DNA of 64,000 nt from Oceanobacter mangrovi (GCF_019740315.1 NZ_JAHXZR010000008.1:62001-126000); one strand, 5' to 3'; numbered from the stretch's first letter, positions 39,684-51,504 are shown. The notes: a model not told the origin generated them from the letters alone. Numbers and translations are program-made.

Positions 39684-40598
39684 TCAGCTGACCGCTGCCT
39701 GCGAATGACCGCTGTCGGTACGGCCATCCAGCACTGATGCCGCCAAAATCAGCCCACAACCGAGCCAACCGGCCAGATCCAGCGCACTGGCACCGAGCAG
39801 TTCGGCCGACAGCACCGCCGTTACCAGTTCCATAATAATGATCAGCGCCGAACGGCTGGCAGGTAACTTGCTCACGCCCCATTGGGAACCAAACGACATC
39901 AACATCAACCAGCTGACACCGTACAGAGCCGCAAACAACCAGGCCGACAGCGGTACCTGAGCAACCAGGCCGTGGGCGTCAGCAGCAGTCACTCCAACAA
40001 TTTCGACCAGCAGTAACGACAGCGCCGAACCCAATAACATCACCCCGACGCGAGTTGGCAAATCAGCCGCTTCGGCACGGCGGAACAAAACATTATTAGC
40101 GGCATAGGTGAAGCCCGCCAGCAGCCCGAGGGTATCCGCCAGGCCCCAGGGGGCTGAGGTAAAACTGGTCAGGTTATCCGGTTTCAATCCAGCCACCAGC
40201 GCCACACCCAGCAAAGCCATGGCAATCATCAGGGTCTTGAGGAAATTGATCTGCTCCCCCAGCCACCAGCGCCCCAACAAGGTGCTCCACACCGGCAACA
40301 GGTAGAACAACACCATCACCCGCACCACGTCCCCCTCCATCAGCGCAATCGAGAAACTGACATTGGCAACACCACCAAACAGCAGAATCCCCAGCAGTTC
40401 ACGCCGATAACCTGCGACCGCCTGCACCAGCAAGGCACGTCTTTGCCACACCAGCAGCCAGGTCAGCAGCGCCCCCACGCTATAGGCCACCAGCAACAAA
40501 CGGCTGTGTGACAGCCCCAGTTCCTGAATGGCATTAAGCGGAATCCAGGCACTGCCCCAGAGAATGGATGCGAAAAACAGTACAACAGCCGGGTTCAT
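39684..40598 (-). CDS. EamA (DMT superfamily) transporter
   Basis: About 304 residues with ten predicted TM segments in two EamA halves (about 1-135 and 150-290). The motif FFASILWGSAWIPLN opens the first half. Substrates in the family are metabolites and amino acids, usually exported. The start MNPAVVLFF has GGAA 7 nt upstream; a start 33 nt farther up is possible. The gene is divergent from the guanidine permease operon, and the palindrome CTTGTATACAAG lies 15 bp upstream of the start, matching a site in the guanidine promoter. Confidence 0.88.
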   Translation of the reverse strand: MNPAVVLFFASILWGSAWIPLNAIQELGLSHSRLLLVAYSVGALLTWLLVWQRRALLVQAVAGYRRELLGILLFGGVANVSFSIALMEGDVVRVMVLFYLLPVWSTLLGRWWLGEQINFLKTLMIAMALLGVALVAGLKPDNLTSFTSAPWGLADTLGLLAGFTYAANNVLFRRAEAADLPTRVGVMLLGSALSLLLVEIVGVTAADAHGLVAQVPLSAWLFAALYGVSWLMLMSFGSQWGVSKLPASRSALIIIMELVTAVLSAELLGASALDLAGWLGCGLILAASVLDGRTDSGHSQAAVS

Positions 40599-40613
40599 GA
40601 TGATTTCCAAAAA

Positions 40614-40625
40614 CTTGTATACAAG
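40614..40625. promoter_or_regulatory. Perfect palindrome CTTGTATACAAG upstream of the EamA gene
   Basis: A 12-bp perfect palindrome 15 bp upstream of the EamA start. It has the form of a GntR-family operator (TTGT-AT-ACAA). A one-mismatch copy lies at 40866-40877. Confidence 0.5.
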
Positions 40626-40751
40626 GTTCATTACAAAAACGATGCCGAAATAACAATCGCAGGATATCCCTCAACGCAGAGCCAAGGCCCGACGTGACTG
40701 ATGTAACACCGGCTGCAGATAAGCCCTCTAAAAAAACATGACACAGGTCAA

Positions 40752-40768
40752 TGCCCATTTTTAGTGCA
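40752..40768 (+). promoter_or_regulatory. NtrC-like enhancer site
   Basis: TGCCCATTTTTAGTGCA agrees with the NtrC consensus TGCACCATTTTGGTGCA at 13 of 17 positions. It lies 92 bp upstream of a sigma-54-like promoter, the usual enhancer distance. Confidence 0.5.
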
Positions 40769-40843
40769 ATTATATCCAGAGGAATCTGGCAGGCGTTCAG
40801 TCAAGCACTGATGGCTGCGGCCTTTCTGGTAATTCTTGCAAAC

Positions 40844-40859
40844 TGGCACAGGCTTCGCT
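40844..40859 (+). promoter_or_regulatory. Sigma-54 promoter of the guanidine permease operon
   Basis: TGGCACAGGCTTCGCT matches the -24/-12 consensus TGGCACG-N4-TTGCW with the required GG-N10-GC spacing; TGGCAC is complete and the -12 half has one change. Transcription would begin near 40870, about 35 nt before the riboswitch. Confidence 0.6.
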
Positions 40860-40865
40860 TAGTGT

Positions 40866-40877
40866 CTTGTATGCAAG
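40866..40877. promoter_or_regulatory. Near-palindrome CTTGTATGCAAG over the predicted start site
   Basis: It differs at one position from the perfect palindrome near the EamA gene. It overlaps the predicted sigma-54 transcription start, the place expected for a repressor. Confidence 0.45.
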
Positions 40878-40903
40878 ATGCAATGGGATGCTGGCATCTC
40901 ATC

Positions 40904-41060
40904 GAAATAGACCGCTAGGGTTCCGGTGACCAGATAATCTGTGTTCACGTCAGGTCCGAGAGCAGTCGACCTTGCCGCTTCAGACTTCAAGTCCCATCCG
41001 ACCGGATGACCGACCAAAGCTGATACGGGGGTTACACGGCGGGACAAAAGCCCGGGAGAC
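40904..41060 (+). promoter_or_regulatory. Guanidine-I (ykkC) riboswitch 2, with enlarged variable arm
   Basis: Same conserved blocks as the first copy: CGCTAGGGTTCCGG, GGTCCGAGAGC and TTACACGGCGGGACAAAAGC, then CCGGGAG. The segment between the second and third blocks is about 40 nt longer than in the first copy and contains its own stem (CATCCGACCGGATG). It ends about 108 nt before the permease ATG. Confidence 0.92.
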
Positions 41061-41167
41061 TTGCAGATATCGACAACAGATTAGTACAGCTGTTAGATAC
41101 CTGCCGGAGGTCTGGAAACAGGCCAGCCCGTTGTTTCGAACCGTTAACCTGCTATCAGGAGAGCGCA

Positions 41168-41977
41168 ATGCGCAAACTGGTCAACCTCAAGCCTTCCAGG
41201 CTGACAGCCCTGACTCTGGGGGCTCTGCCGTTTATCGCAGTACTGCTGCTGTATCTGGTCGCCTCCGACCTGCGGCTGGAAGAAAACCCACGTGACAAAC
41301 TGCTGCCTGCTTTTGCGACCATGGGCGATACGCTGCTGCGGCTGGCCACCGAGGAAAGCAAACGTACCGGTGAAATTATTTTCTGGGGCGATACCCAGGC
41401 CTCACTGGTGCGACTCGGTATCGGCGTTGGCATCAGCGCCCTGATTGCGCTGTTTTTTGGCCTTGCCCAGGGCAGCTTCCCGCTGGCTCGCGCCAAACTT
41501 TCGCCCTTCACCACCGCCATTGCCATGGTGCCGCCGATGGCGCTGCTTCCCGTGCTGTTTATTGTGTTTGGACTCGGTGAAGTCTCCAAGGTGGTGCTGA
41601 TCGTCATCGGTATCACGCCGTTCCTGATCCGTGACCTGCAACAGCGGGTGATGGAGCTACCAGAAGAACAATGGATCAAGGCCCAGACGCTCGGCGCCAA
41701 CAGCTGGCAACTGATCACCCGTATGGTGCTGCCACAAATGATGCCGCGGCTGATCGACGCCGTGCGCCTGTCGATGGGTTCGGCCTGGCTGTTCCTGATC
41801 GCAGCCGAAGCCATTGCCGCCAATGAAGGCCTTGGTTACCGGATTTTCCTGGTGCGTCGTTACATGTCGATGGACACCATTCTGCCCTACGTCGCCTGGA
41901 TTACTGTACTGGCCATTGTTGCTGACCAGTTGCTGCGACAGCTCAACCGCCGGGCTTTCCCCTGGTATCAACGTTGA
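41168..41977 (+). CDS. ABC transporter permease (guanidine/urea carboxylase-linked)
   Basis: 269 residues with six TM segments (about 17-36, 80-100, 115-140, 145-160, 205-225 and 235-255). The binding-protein-dependent transport signature EEQWIKAQTLGANSWQLITR is at about 160-180. It belongs to the nitrate/taurine permease family. It is the first gene after riboswitch 2, with GGAGAG upstream, 28 bp ahead of the ATPase gene. Confidence 0.92.
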   Translation: MRKLVNLKPSRLTALTLGALPFIAVLLLYLVASDLRLEENPRDKLLPAFATMGDTLLRLATEESKRTGEIIFWGDTQASLVRLGIGVGISALIALFFGLAQGSFPLARAKLSPFTTAIAMVPPMALLPVLFIVFGLGEVSKVVLIVIGITPFLIRDLQQRVMELPEEQWIKAQTLGANSWQLITRMVLPQMMPRLIDAVRLSMGSAWLFLIAAEAIAANEGLGYRIFLVRRYMSMDTILPYVAWITVLAIVADQLLRQLNRRAFPWYQR

Positions 41978-42005
41978 TTCATGACCTCGGTAAAAGGAGC
42001 CTGAT

Positions 42006-42845
42006 ATGAGCCTGCAACTCGTGACCGAGAAACCCGCCCACTTTCTGGAATTCAAGCGTGTTGGTAAACGCTATGGCGACCAGGTGGTGCTGGAAAACGT
42101 CAACATCACCGTTGAACAGGGTGAATTTATTACCATGGTGGGTGCCTCCGGCTGTGGCAAATCGACCTTTCTGAAAATGCTGTCTGGCCAGGAAACTGTC
42201 AGCAGCGGCCAGTGCCTGATGCAAGGCCAGCCGATCACCAACGAACCCGATGTCGACCGTGGCATTGTGTTCCAGCGCTATTCCGTATTCCCCCATCTGA
42301 CGGTAATCGACAACGTCATTCTGGGGCTCGAACTGGAATCCAGCAGCCTGACCGGACGGCTGTTCGGCAAGCTGTTTGGCAGCGCCCGCAAGGCTGCTCG
42401 CCAGCAAGCACTGGAATTGCTGGAACAGGTCGGCCTCGATCATGCGGTCAATAAATATCCCCATGAGCTTTCCGGTGGTATGCAGCAGCGTCTGGCGATT
42501 GCCCAGGCCCTGATCAAAAAACCGAAAATCCTGTTGCTGGACGAACCATTTGGCGCGCTTGATCCCGGTATTCGGGCGGATATGCACCAGCTGATTCTGG
42601 AGCTGTGGCAGGAAACCGGCACCACCATCTTTATGGTGACCCACGACCTTACCGAAGGTTTTTACCTTGGTACCCGGTTGTGGGTATTCGACAAGGTGCG
42701 GAATGACCCGGACGCCCCCAACGCCTGGGGTGCGACCATCACCTACGACCTGCCGATTGGCCTCACCAGCAAGAATCTGCACGACGATATTCGTCACGAC
42801 GTCAACCTGACTTCCCGTCACCAGGATGAATTACTGGTGTCCTGA
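42006..42845 (+). CDS. ABC transporter ATP-binding protein (guanidine/urea carboxylase-linked)
   Basis: 279 residues of the nitrate/taurine type. Walker A GASGCGKST is near residue 43, the Q-loop follows, the signature is LSGGMQQRLAIAQAL near 155, and Walker B ILLLDEPFGALD is near 177. The H-loop is TIFMVTHDLTEG. The final 60 residues are longer than in the taurine homologues. It powers uptake with the adjacent permease and the separately transcribed binding protein. Confidence 0.93.
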   Translation: MSLQLVTEKPAHFLEFKRVGKRYGDQVVLENVNITVEQGEFITMVGASGCGKSTFLKMLSGQETVSSGQCLMQGQPITNEPDVDRGIVFQRYSVFPHLTVIDNVILGLELESSSLTGRLFGKLFGSARKAARQQALELLEQVGLDHAVNKYPHELSGGMQQRLAIAQALIKKPKILLLDEPFGALDPGIRADMHQLILELWQETGTTIFMVTHDLTEGFYLGTRLWVFDKVRNDPDAPNAWGATITYDLPIGLTSKNLHDDIRHDVNLTSRHQDELLVS

Positions 42846-42870
42846 GCCGACATTCACAGGAGTAAAAAGA

Positions 42871-43611
42871 ATGAGTGAGTATCAACTCGGTGAAACCGTC
42901 TACACAGATACCCTGCGCGGTGGCTGCCACTGGTCGATGCGGGTCAGAAAAGGCACCTTGCTGACGCTGACAGATGTCGAAGGTGGCGCCAACGTCGGCA
43001 TGCTGATGTACAACCCCAACGACCTGCTGGAAAAATACAACGCCCCGGACAGCCTCAAGGCCCAGCACACTTTCAAACTGACCAAGGGCCACTGCCTGTA
43101 CTCCGATATGGGCCGCGTCATGGCCTCCATCGTTGAGGACGACTGTGGCTGGCACGACACCGTCTGCGGCAATATGAACAAAACCATGCTGGAACAACGC
43201 TGGCCTCGCATCAGCTACCAGCAGGGGCTGAATGACTGGACCCTGAACGGTTACGACAGCTTTATGGTCGAGCTGGCCAAATACGGCCTCGGCCGCAAGG
43301 ACATGGCGGCCAACCTCAACCTGTTCAGCAAGGTATCCACCGATGACGAAGGCAACCTGAGCTACGAGCCTGCAGGCAAGGCCAGTGATTCCATCACCTT
43401 GCGTTTTGAAATGGACACCCTGGTCATCCTGCACAGCTGTCCACACCCGCTCGCGTCTCCGGCCAGTGGCTTTGCTGAATACCCACGCAAACCGGTGCAA
43501 TACGCCCTCGCCAAGGCCGCGCCAGTGGCTGACGACGACTATTGCAAAAACCTCTGCCCGGAAAACCAGCGCGGCTTCCAGAACACCTTCCTGTACACCT
43601 TTATGGACTAA
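42871..43611 (+). CDS. Carboxyguanidine deiminase subunit, DUF1989 (urea carboxylase-associated protein)
   Basis: 246 residues. DUF1989 proteins of this operon were annotated as urea carboxylase-associated and were later shown to deiminate carboxyguanidine to allophanate and ammonia as a pair. Visible motifs: TDVEGGANVGMLMYN (near 38), WHDTVCGNMN (near 95) and ILHSCPHPLA with the metal-site Cys/His (near 188). The start MSEYQLGETV has AGGAG upstream; an in-frame start at 42826 would overlap the ATPase gene. It is followed after 18 bp by the second DUF1989 gene. Which of the two named subunits it is cannot be told here. Confidence 0.9.
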   Translation: MSEYQLGETVYTDTLRGGCHWSMRVRKGTLLTLTDVEGGANVGMLMYNPNDLLEKYNAPDSLKAQHTFKLTKGHCLYSDMGRVMASIVEDDCGWHDTVCGNMNKTMLEQRWPRISYQQGLNDWTLNGYDSFMVELAKYGLGRKDMAANLNLFSKVSTDDEGNLSYEPAGKASDSITLRFEMDTLVILHSCPHPLASPASGFAEYPRKPVQYALAKAAPVADDDYCKNLCPENQRGFQNTFLYTFMD

Positions 43612-43629
43612 CGCTGAGGAGCACTCGAG

Positions 43630-44268
43630 ATGATTAAAGAAAGTACGCTGCGCCCCGAAGACGCCATATTCCGCCAGACAGTCGATGCCGGGGATTATTT
43701 CCTCCACCGCATTGAAGCTGGCCAGACCTTCCGCATTCTGGATCTGGAAGGCAACCAGGCCGCCGATACCCTGTTCTACAACGCCGACGACGTTGCCGAG
43801 CGCTACAGCGCCATGGACACCATTCGCGAACAGGGCAACGTCTACCTGACCGCCGGTTCCGTACTGCGCACCAACGAAAACAAACCGCTGCTGGAAATCG
43901 TTGCCGACACCTGCGGCCGCCACGACACCCTCGGCGGTGCCTGCGCCACCGAATCCAACACCGTGCGGTATGCGCTCGACAAAAAATGCATGCACGCCTG
44001 TCGCGACAGCTGGATGCTGGCCATCAACGAACACGAAGAATATGGCCTCAACAAAGCCGACATCACCCACAACATCAACTTTTTTATGAACGTGCCCATC
44101 ACCAAAGAAGGTGGCCTGACATTCGAAGATGGCATATCCGGCGCTGGCAAATACGTCGAAATGAAAGCCCTGATGAACACCCTGGTGCTGATCTCCAACT
44201 GCCCGCAGCTGAACAATCCGTGTAATGGCTACAACCCGACACCGATTGAAGTGCTGGTGTGGGAATAA
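43630..44268 (+). CDS. Carboxyguanidine deiminase subunit, second DUF1989 protein
   Basis: 212 residues, paralogous to the preceding protein over [27 protein letters not shown] and [16 protein letters not shown]. The Cys and His residues of the expected metal site are kept. The pair converts the carboxylase product to allophanate. It ends the operon that begins at the permease; the carboxylase follows after 418 bp with its own riboswitch. Confidence 0.9.
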   Translation: MIKESTLRPEDAIFRQTVDAGDYFLHRIEAGQTFRILDLEGNQAADTLFYNADDVAERYSAMDTIREQGNVYLTAGSVLRTNENKPLLEIVADTCGRHDTLGGACATESNTVRYALDKKCMHACRDSWMLAINEHEEYGLNKADITHNINFFMNVPITKEGGLTFEDGISGAGKYVEMKALMNTLVLISNCPQLNNPCNGYNPTPIEVLVWE

Positions 44269-44352
44269 CCGCAGGCAGTGAGGTGTTGGGCATGGCCCAA
44301 CCTGCAAAGCGAAATATGAAAAGCTGATGTGCGTGTTCATTCCGCGCATCAA

Positions 44353-44480
44353 GGTTCGCCCGACCGGACAATATTGAGCAGGACCGACCGGCATGGATGC
44401 CGGGAGAGCCGACTCTGGACATGGATGTCCAGTGAAGGCGGGTCCGTCGCGAGATATTGACGAGATCGGATCAGCGAACC
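44353..44480 (+). ncRNA. Large structured intergenic element with two GGA-loop hairpins
   Basis: A nested long-range stem closes the element: GGTTCGC (44353) with GCGAACC (44474), CAATAT (44369) with ATATTG (44454) and GGACC (44381) with GGTCC (44441). Inside are two perfect hairpins with identical TGGA loops: CCGGCA-TGGA-TGCCGG (44388-44403) and CTGGACA-TGGA-TGTCCAG (44415-44432). Both expose CATGGATG, which fits the CANGGANG motif of CsrA/RsmA. It may be a 5' leader, a processed sponge RNA or a dispersed repeat. The sequence shows the structure; the role is inferred. Further on, GGGAGGT-AAG-ACCTCCC (44512-44528) forms another hairpin. Confidence 0.5.
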
Positions 44481-44612
44481 GGTAGCGCAAAGCAGAGGGA
44501 TGCCCGTCGGCGGGAGGTAAGACCTCCCAAGAGACAAGGAAGCCAGGTAAATCAAAGAGCGCTGTCAGTCCTACAAACACGACGCAGATAGCGCAAAGTA
44601 CCCAACAAAAAA

Positions 44613-44661
44613 CCAGCGGGACGACCCACTGGCTTCAGAATACCCGGCAGGACGGCCTGCC
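44613..44661 (+). promoter_or_regulatory. Guanidine-II (mini-ykkC) riboswitch
   Basis: Two short hairpins with the diagnostic ACGR loops. The first is CCAG-C-GGG-ACGA-CCC-A-CTGG (44613-44632), the second GGCAGG-ACGG-CCTGCC (44646-44661), with a 13-nt linker. The second ends about 25 nt before the carboxylase ATG, close to its GGAG binding site, as in translationally acting members of the class. Guanidine-II RNAs bind two guanidine molecules. Confidence 0.93.
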
Positions 44662-44686
44662 AGCTGAACAACGGAGCATCAAGCTC

Positions 44687-48313
<3,627 letters not shown>

Positions 48314-48337
48314 GCGATGTCCGCAACTCGCGGGCAT

Positions 48338-48369
48338 AAAAAAAGCAGGCTGTCAGAGCCTGCTTTTTT
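48338..48369. terminator. Bidirectional terminator between uca and the cold-shock gene
   Basis: A-run, GCAGGCT, a 5-nt loop, AGCCTGC and a T-run. It is a classic rho-independent terminator in both directions. Confidence 0.92.
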
Positions 48370-48398
48370 GTCGGAAGATCGAGTTATCAGATATCTAA

Positions 48399-48608
48399 TT
48401 AGATAACGACGATGTTCTCAGCCTGTGGGCCTTTTTTGCCCTGGGTCACAGTGAACTGCACTGCCTGACCTTCAGCCAGGGTTTTGAAACCAGTGCTGGC
48501 AATAGCGCTGTAGTGAGCGAAAACATCTGGGCCGGATTCTTGAGAAATGAAGCCAAAACCCTTGGTTTCGTTGAACCATTTAACAGTGCCGGTAGTTACG
48601 TTAGACAT
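48399..48608 (-). CDS. Cold-shock domain protein (CspA family)
   Basis: 69 residues, a single OB-fold. RNP1 is KGFGFI and RNP2 is VFAHYSAI, so Tyr replaces the common Phe at the end of RNP2. Single-stranded nucleic acid chaperone. The upstream 247 bp is AT-rich, and a long leader, usual for this family, would fit. Confidence 0.93.
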   Translation of the reverse strand: MSNVTTGTVKWFNETKGFGFISQESGPDVFAHYSAIASTGFKTLAEGQAVQFTVTQGKKGPQAENIVVI

Positions 48609-48855
48609 ATAAATATCCTGTAGAAAAAATTGTGGTGCCTTTTATATAGGCGAAGTAGCAGGAAAATCAGACGGTATTTATTAACTACAGGACGAGGGAC
48701 TACTGAGGTACTTCGAAACGGGAGTCGCTAAACGGCTACTTTCTAGCTTGGTGAGCAAAATATAGTCAGCTTCAGGCAGTGTCAATCTTTATTTTGTAAT
48801 GTGCTGATTAAAACAGCCGTAACCCCCGGCGCCGGGGTCACGGCTTCCAGACTCA

Positions 48856-49866
48856 TCAACTGACGCGCAAATACACCAGTGTCTGATTTACCAGCTGGTA
48901 GGCAATTTCACCAAAGGTCATCGGGCCATGCATACGCCCGGTTTGCTGCCCCTCCAGCTCACCATACAGATAGTTAAGAATACAATTACAGCAAAAGGCG
49001 ATTTCACCATCGTCGCCTGGCATCACCTGCTGGAAGGCTTCGGCGTAGGAAGGGACCGGGTTGGCAATGTGGTATTGCAGCTCCGGAAAGACCGGTGCAT
49101 AGAGCTTCACCTCCCCCTTATCGACATCAACAGCCTGCACACTGACGTTGATAAAAGCACCGCAGTAATCAGCCACCAACGGCAAACGGGTGTCGATTTT
49201 GTGTTCCTTCAGATAATGGGCAAAGTTGGTCAGTTGCCCATCAACCTCAACGTCTTTCACCACAAAACCGGAATCGTGAAAGCGTAGCGTCGGGCCATTA
49301 CCGGGTTCAAACAGGTTGATGATTTCAATGCTGGCGGCACGGTCTGCTGCGATTTCCACATGCATGGCAACCGCCAGATCCTCATTAAATTCTCCGGTTG
49401 GTCCAAATACGGTTTTGGGTTTGCTGGCCGCCGGACTATTGGCCAGATCATCCAGATGGGCGCCTGCGACCCAACCCACCAACGGCTGCATGTACATGCC
49501 GTCGAATTCAGGTGCATCGTGGGCAAAGCGCTGATGGATCTCTGAAAACGCCGGAACAATCAGCACACTGAAACCATTAGCCGGGGCATCCATACAGACG
49601 CTGTCGATATTACTGACGTCGTACGTACACATACCCGGAGCACCACTGGCAGCAGGCAGTTCATTCACGAACACCCGGTCACGGCAGCTGAGACCACCCT
49701 GGTCTGACATAAAGTAGGGAATGGTGCCGCCGATCCACAAGCCTTTGGGCAGCTGTCGTAGCGCCGCTTCATCACCGGCGATACTGACCCCGCGACCAGC
49801 CTGAATAATCCGGCTTGCTTCCTCAATACTCACCAGTCGCCCAGGCACTTTGGCAGTCCGATTCAT
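48856..49866 (-). CDS. DUF6976-like conserved hypothetical protein
   Basis: 336 residues, no signal peptide. It begins KVPGRLVSIEEASRIIQ and has a GGTIPYFMSDQGG segment near 48. Cysteines appear late (EIAFCCNCILNYLYGE), which could bind a metal. I believe it belongs to DUF6976, an uncharacterised family, but this is from memory. Its start overlaps the stop of the preceding gene (ATGA), so the two form a coupled pair. Confidence 0.65.
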   Translation of the reverse strand: MNRTAKVPGRLVSIEEASRIIQAGRGVSIAGDEAALRQLPKGLWIGGTIPYFMSDQGGLSCRDRVFVNELPAASGAPGMCTYDVSNIDSVCMDAPANGFSVLIVPAFSEIHQRFAHDAPEFDGMYMQPLVGWVAGAHLDDLANSPAASKPKTVFGPTGEFNEDLAVAMHVEIAADRAASIEIINLFEPGNGPTLRFHDSGFVVKDVEVDGQLTNFAHYLKEHKIDTRLPLVADYCGAFINVSVQAVDVDKGEVKLYAPVFPELQYHIANPVPSYAEAFQQVMPGDDGEIAFCCNCILNYLYGELEGQQTGRMHGPMTFGEIAYQLVNQTLVYLRVS

Positions 49867-50576
49867 TGCAGTGCCCCCCGGATCTGTTCAATCTCGTGGC
49901 TGGCACTGGCCTGATTTTTTTCAAAATAGGTCCGTAGCTGCTGCGCCTTGAGCATACGGACTTCGTCATCCCTGGCACTGGAGTATTGCTGACGTAATTT
50001 CATCAACATCAGCCGTAATCCCAGATTGCGCATCTCCAGGTCCTTGTCACCGCTCAATAAATCGTGCCAGATGGAACAATCGGCCGCTGGCAAATCGTTC
50101 TCAGGATCCAGCTCGCTGACCACTTCCGGTTTTGCAGTCACAGCCACCTTGTCGTAGTCGCCACCAAGCTTGCCTGTGTCGATACCGCGCTTGAATTGCC
50201 ACAACATATCGGCGTCGAGATCCATCAAACGGCCAATACTGCCAAGTGGAATTCCTTCCGCCAGCATCTTCATAATGCGTTGGCCCATGGCATGGGTGAA
50301 AGGAGCCTGTACGTCACCAGCCCAGGGCGCTCCCGGCAGCACGCCGCCCTCTGGAAAATCAACCCGCACCGTACACCGTAACTGCCCCATATTAACGTGA
50401 CGCCAGACCTTATGATGTCCGGCAAAGCCTTGTACTGCGCGGCGTGCACCAAACCAGCCGCTACGCGCCATGCCGATACAGATCTCGGCTCGCTGGTAGG
50501 TTTTGTTGATGCGGATATCGTGAATGATCCAGGGAGCAGACACCCCCATCAATTCTTCGACGGCGTCGTAATTCAT
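49863..50576 (-). CDS. ISL3-transposase N-terminal-like protein without a DDE domain
   Basis: 237 residues. Residues about 12-130 follow the layout of the N-terminus of ISL3-family transposases: IHDIRI strand, HKVWRHVNMGQLRCTVRVDF, then PFTHAMGQRIMKMLAEGIPL and a helix-turn-helix IGRLMDLDADMLWQFKRGID. The CxxC zinc knuckle expected before it is absent. The remaining 100 residues contain a helical, charged tail, not the DDE nuclease. It looks like a domesticated DNA-binding piece. It is coupled to the following gene. Alternative: an unrelated HTH protein. Confidence 0.6.
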   Translation of the reverse strand: MNYDAVEELMGVSAPWIIHDIRINKTYQRAEICIGMARSGWFGARRAVQGFAGHHKVWRHVNMGQLRCTVRVDFPEGGVLPGAPWAGDVQAPFTHAMGQRIMKMLAEGIPLGSIGRLMDLDADMLWQFKRGIDTGKLGGDYDKVAVTAKPEVVSELDPENDLPAADCSIWHDLLSGDKDLEMRNLGLRLMLMKLRQQYSSARDDEVRMLKAQQLRTYFEKNQASASHEIEQIRGALQ

Positions 50577-50946
50577 CGGCTAGTCCTCGATTGTTATTAT
50601 TCTCGACTTGCCCTGTGACCTGGGTTGCGGCAGCAACATGAGCGGGTTCCAAAGCATTCCTCATACTAGAGGCTTGCCAGCCCGGTGATATAAACCATCG
50701 GCAGCAATTTGGATCCTCATTTGGAACTAAACCCGGATGCGACTGTGGTGCTGATCTGAACCCGTGTAAGGCTGATAATTCCCATACATATTGTTCCACT
50801 AAACAAAGCAATATTTAGCTAATCACCCCATTTGCATCTCTTTTCTTGCTGAGTAGGAAATAATTGATCTGAGGCAAAATAACTACATGCGCAAAGATGT
50901 TCACTGGAGCATCCACACCAAGCAATGCAGGAAGCAAGGAGCTACT
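50577..50946. other. Intergenic region upstream of a divergent gene pair
   Basis: 370 bases between the ISL3-like gene (minus) and a small hypothetical gene (plus). It should hold both promoters. I see no clear operator, riboswitch or RNA gene. Confidence 0.4.
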
Positions 50947-51354
50947 GTGAACCACGACAATAATAAAAATCCGCTGTGGTTATTACTGCCTGACTGGCAG
51001 AAGTGCACTCCCCTTGAGCAATATCAGGTGCTGCTACCTGACGACGAACTGGAAATTGCCCACGGCCCATTGGCTTATCGGGTCAAATCTCCGTCACCAG
51101 AGCATCCATCAACGCCAACTGAAAATCCGGATGCCATTTATCTGCCACTCAACGACATCGACTTCAGCACCCTGATTCCCCGTGATGATATTTTCCAGAA
51201 CCCTGAGTTAGGCACCTGCTGGACCTTCGACCTGTTGATCGGCAATGAGCGTATCAAACAGGCCGCCTGGATTTATGTAGAGCAAATACCTCCCTTGCCT
51301 GGTAGCAGCGGCAGCTGGGTAGGTCTAGATAGCAGTAAAGTCAGCCTGAGATAA
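50947..51354 (+). CDS. Small hypothetical protein
   Basis: 135 residues, cytoplasmic. The GTG start is chosen because AAGGAG lies 6 nt upstream; the longer ATG frame from 50887 has no binding site. The sequence has the acidic, Pro-rich middle SPSPEHPSTPTENPD and a C-terminal segment with WIYVEQIPPLPGSSGSWVG. No family recognised. Confidence 0.65.
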   Translation: MNHDNNKNPLWLLLPDWQKCTPLEQYQVLLPDDELEIAHGPLAYRVKSPSPEHPSTPTENPDAIYLPLNDIDFSTLIPRDDIFQNPELGTCWTFDLLIGNERIKQAAWIYVEQIPPLPGSSGSWVGLDSSKVSLR

Positions 51355-51504
51355 CCCCTCACCCGGCTCAGATGCCCATCCGTTCACCTCATTAATTACC
51401 TGGCTATCAATACAGCGGTTGCCGTCTTGCTCTCTTGACGGCACAATAACCGTGAATTCAACTACATAAACTATAAATTTAAATTCACAAGTTGAGACCG
51501 CTGT

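Noticed and set aside
44353-44480. A third guanidine-I riboswitch or a tRNA-like element before uca
   Set aside because: The conserved ykkC blocks and tRNA arms are missing; it folds differently and the true riboswitch here is the guanidine-II pair at 44613-44661.
42802-44580. 592-codon minus-strand frame opposite the DUF1989 genes
   Set aside because: Shadow of two well-supported genes, and it extends across the structured leader.
49863-50576. An intact insertion sequence
   Set aside because: There is no DDE domain, no terminal inverted repeats or target duplication, and the gene is coupled to a non-transposase gene.
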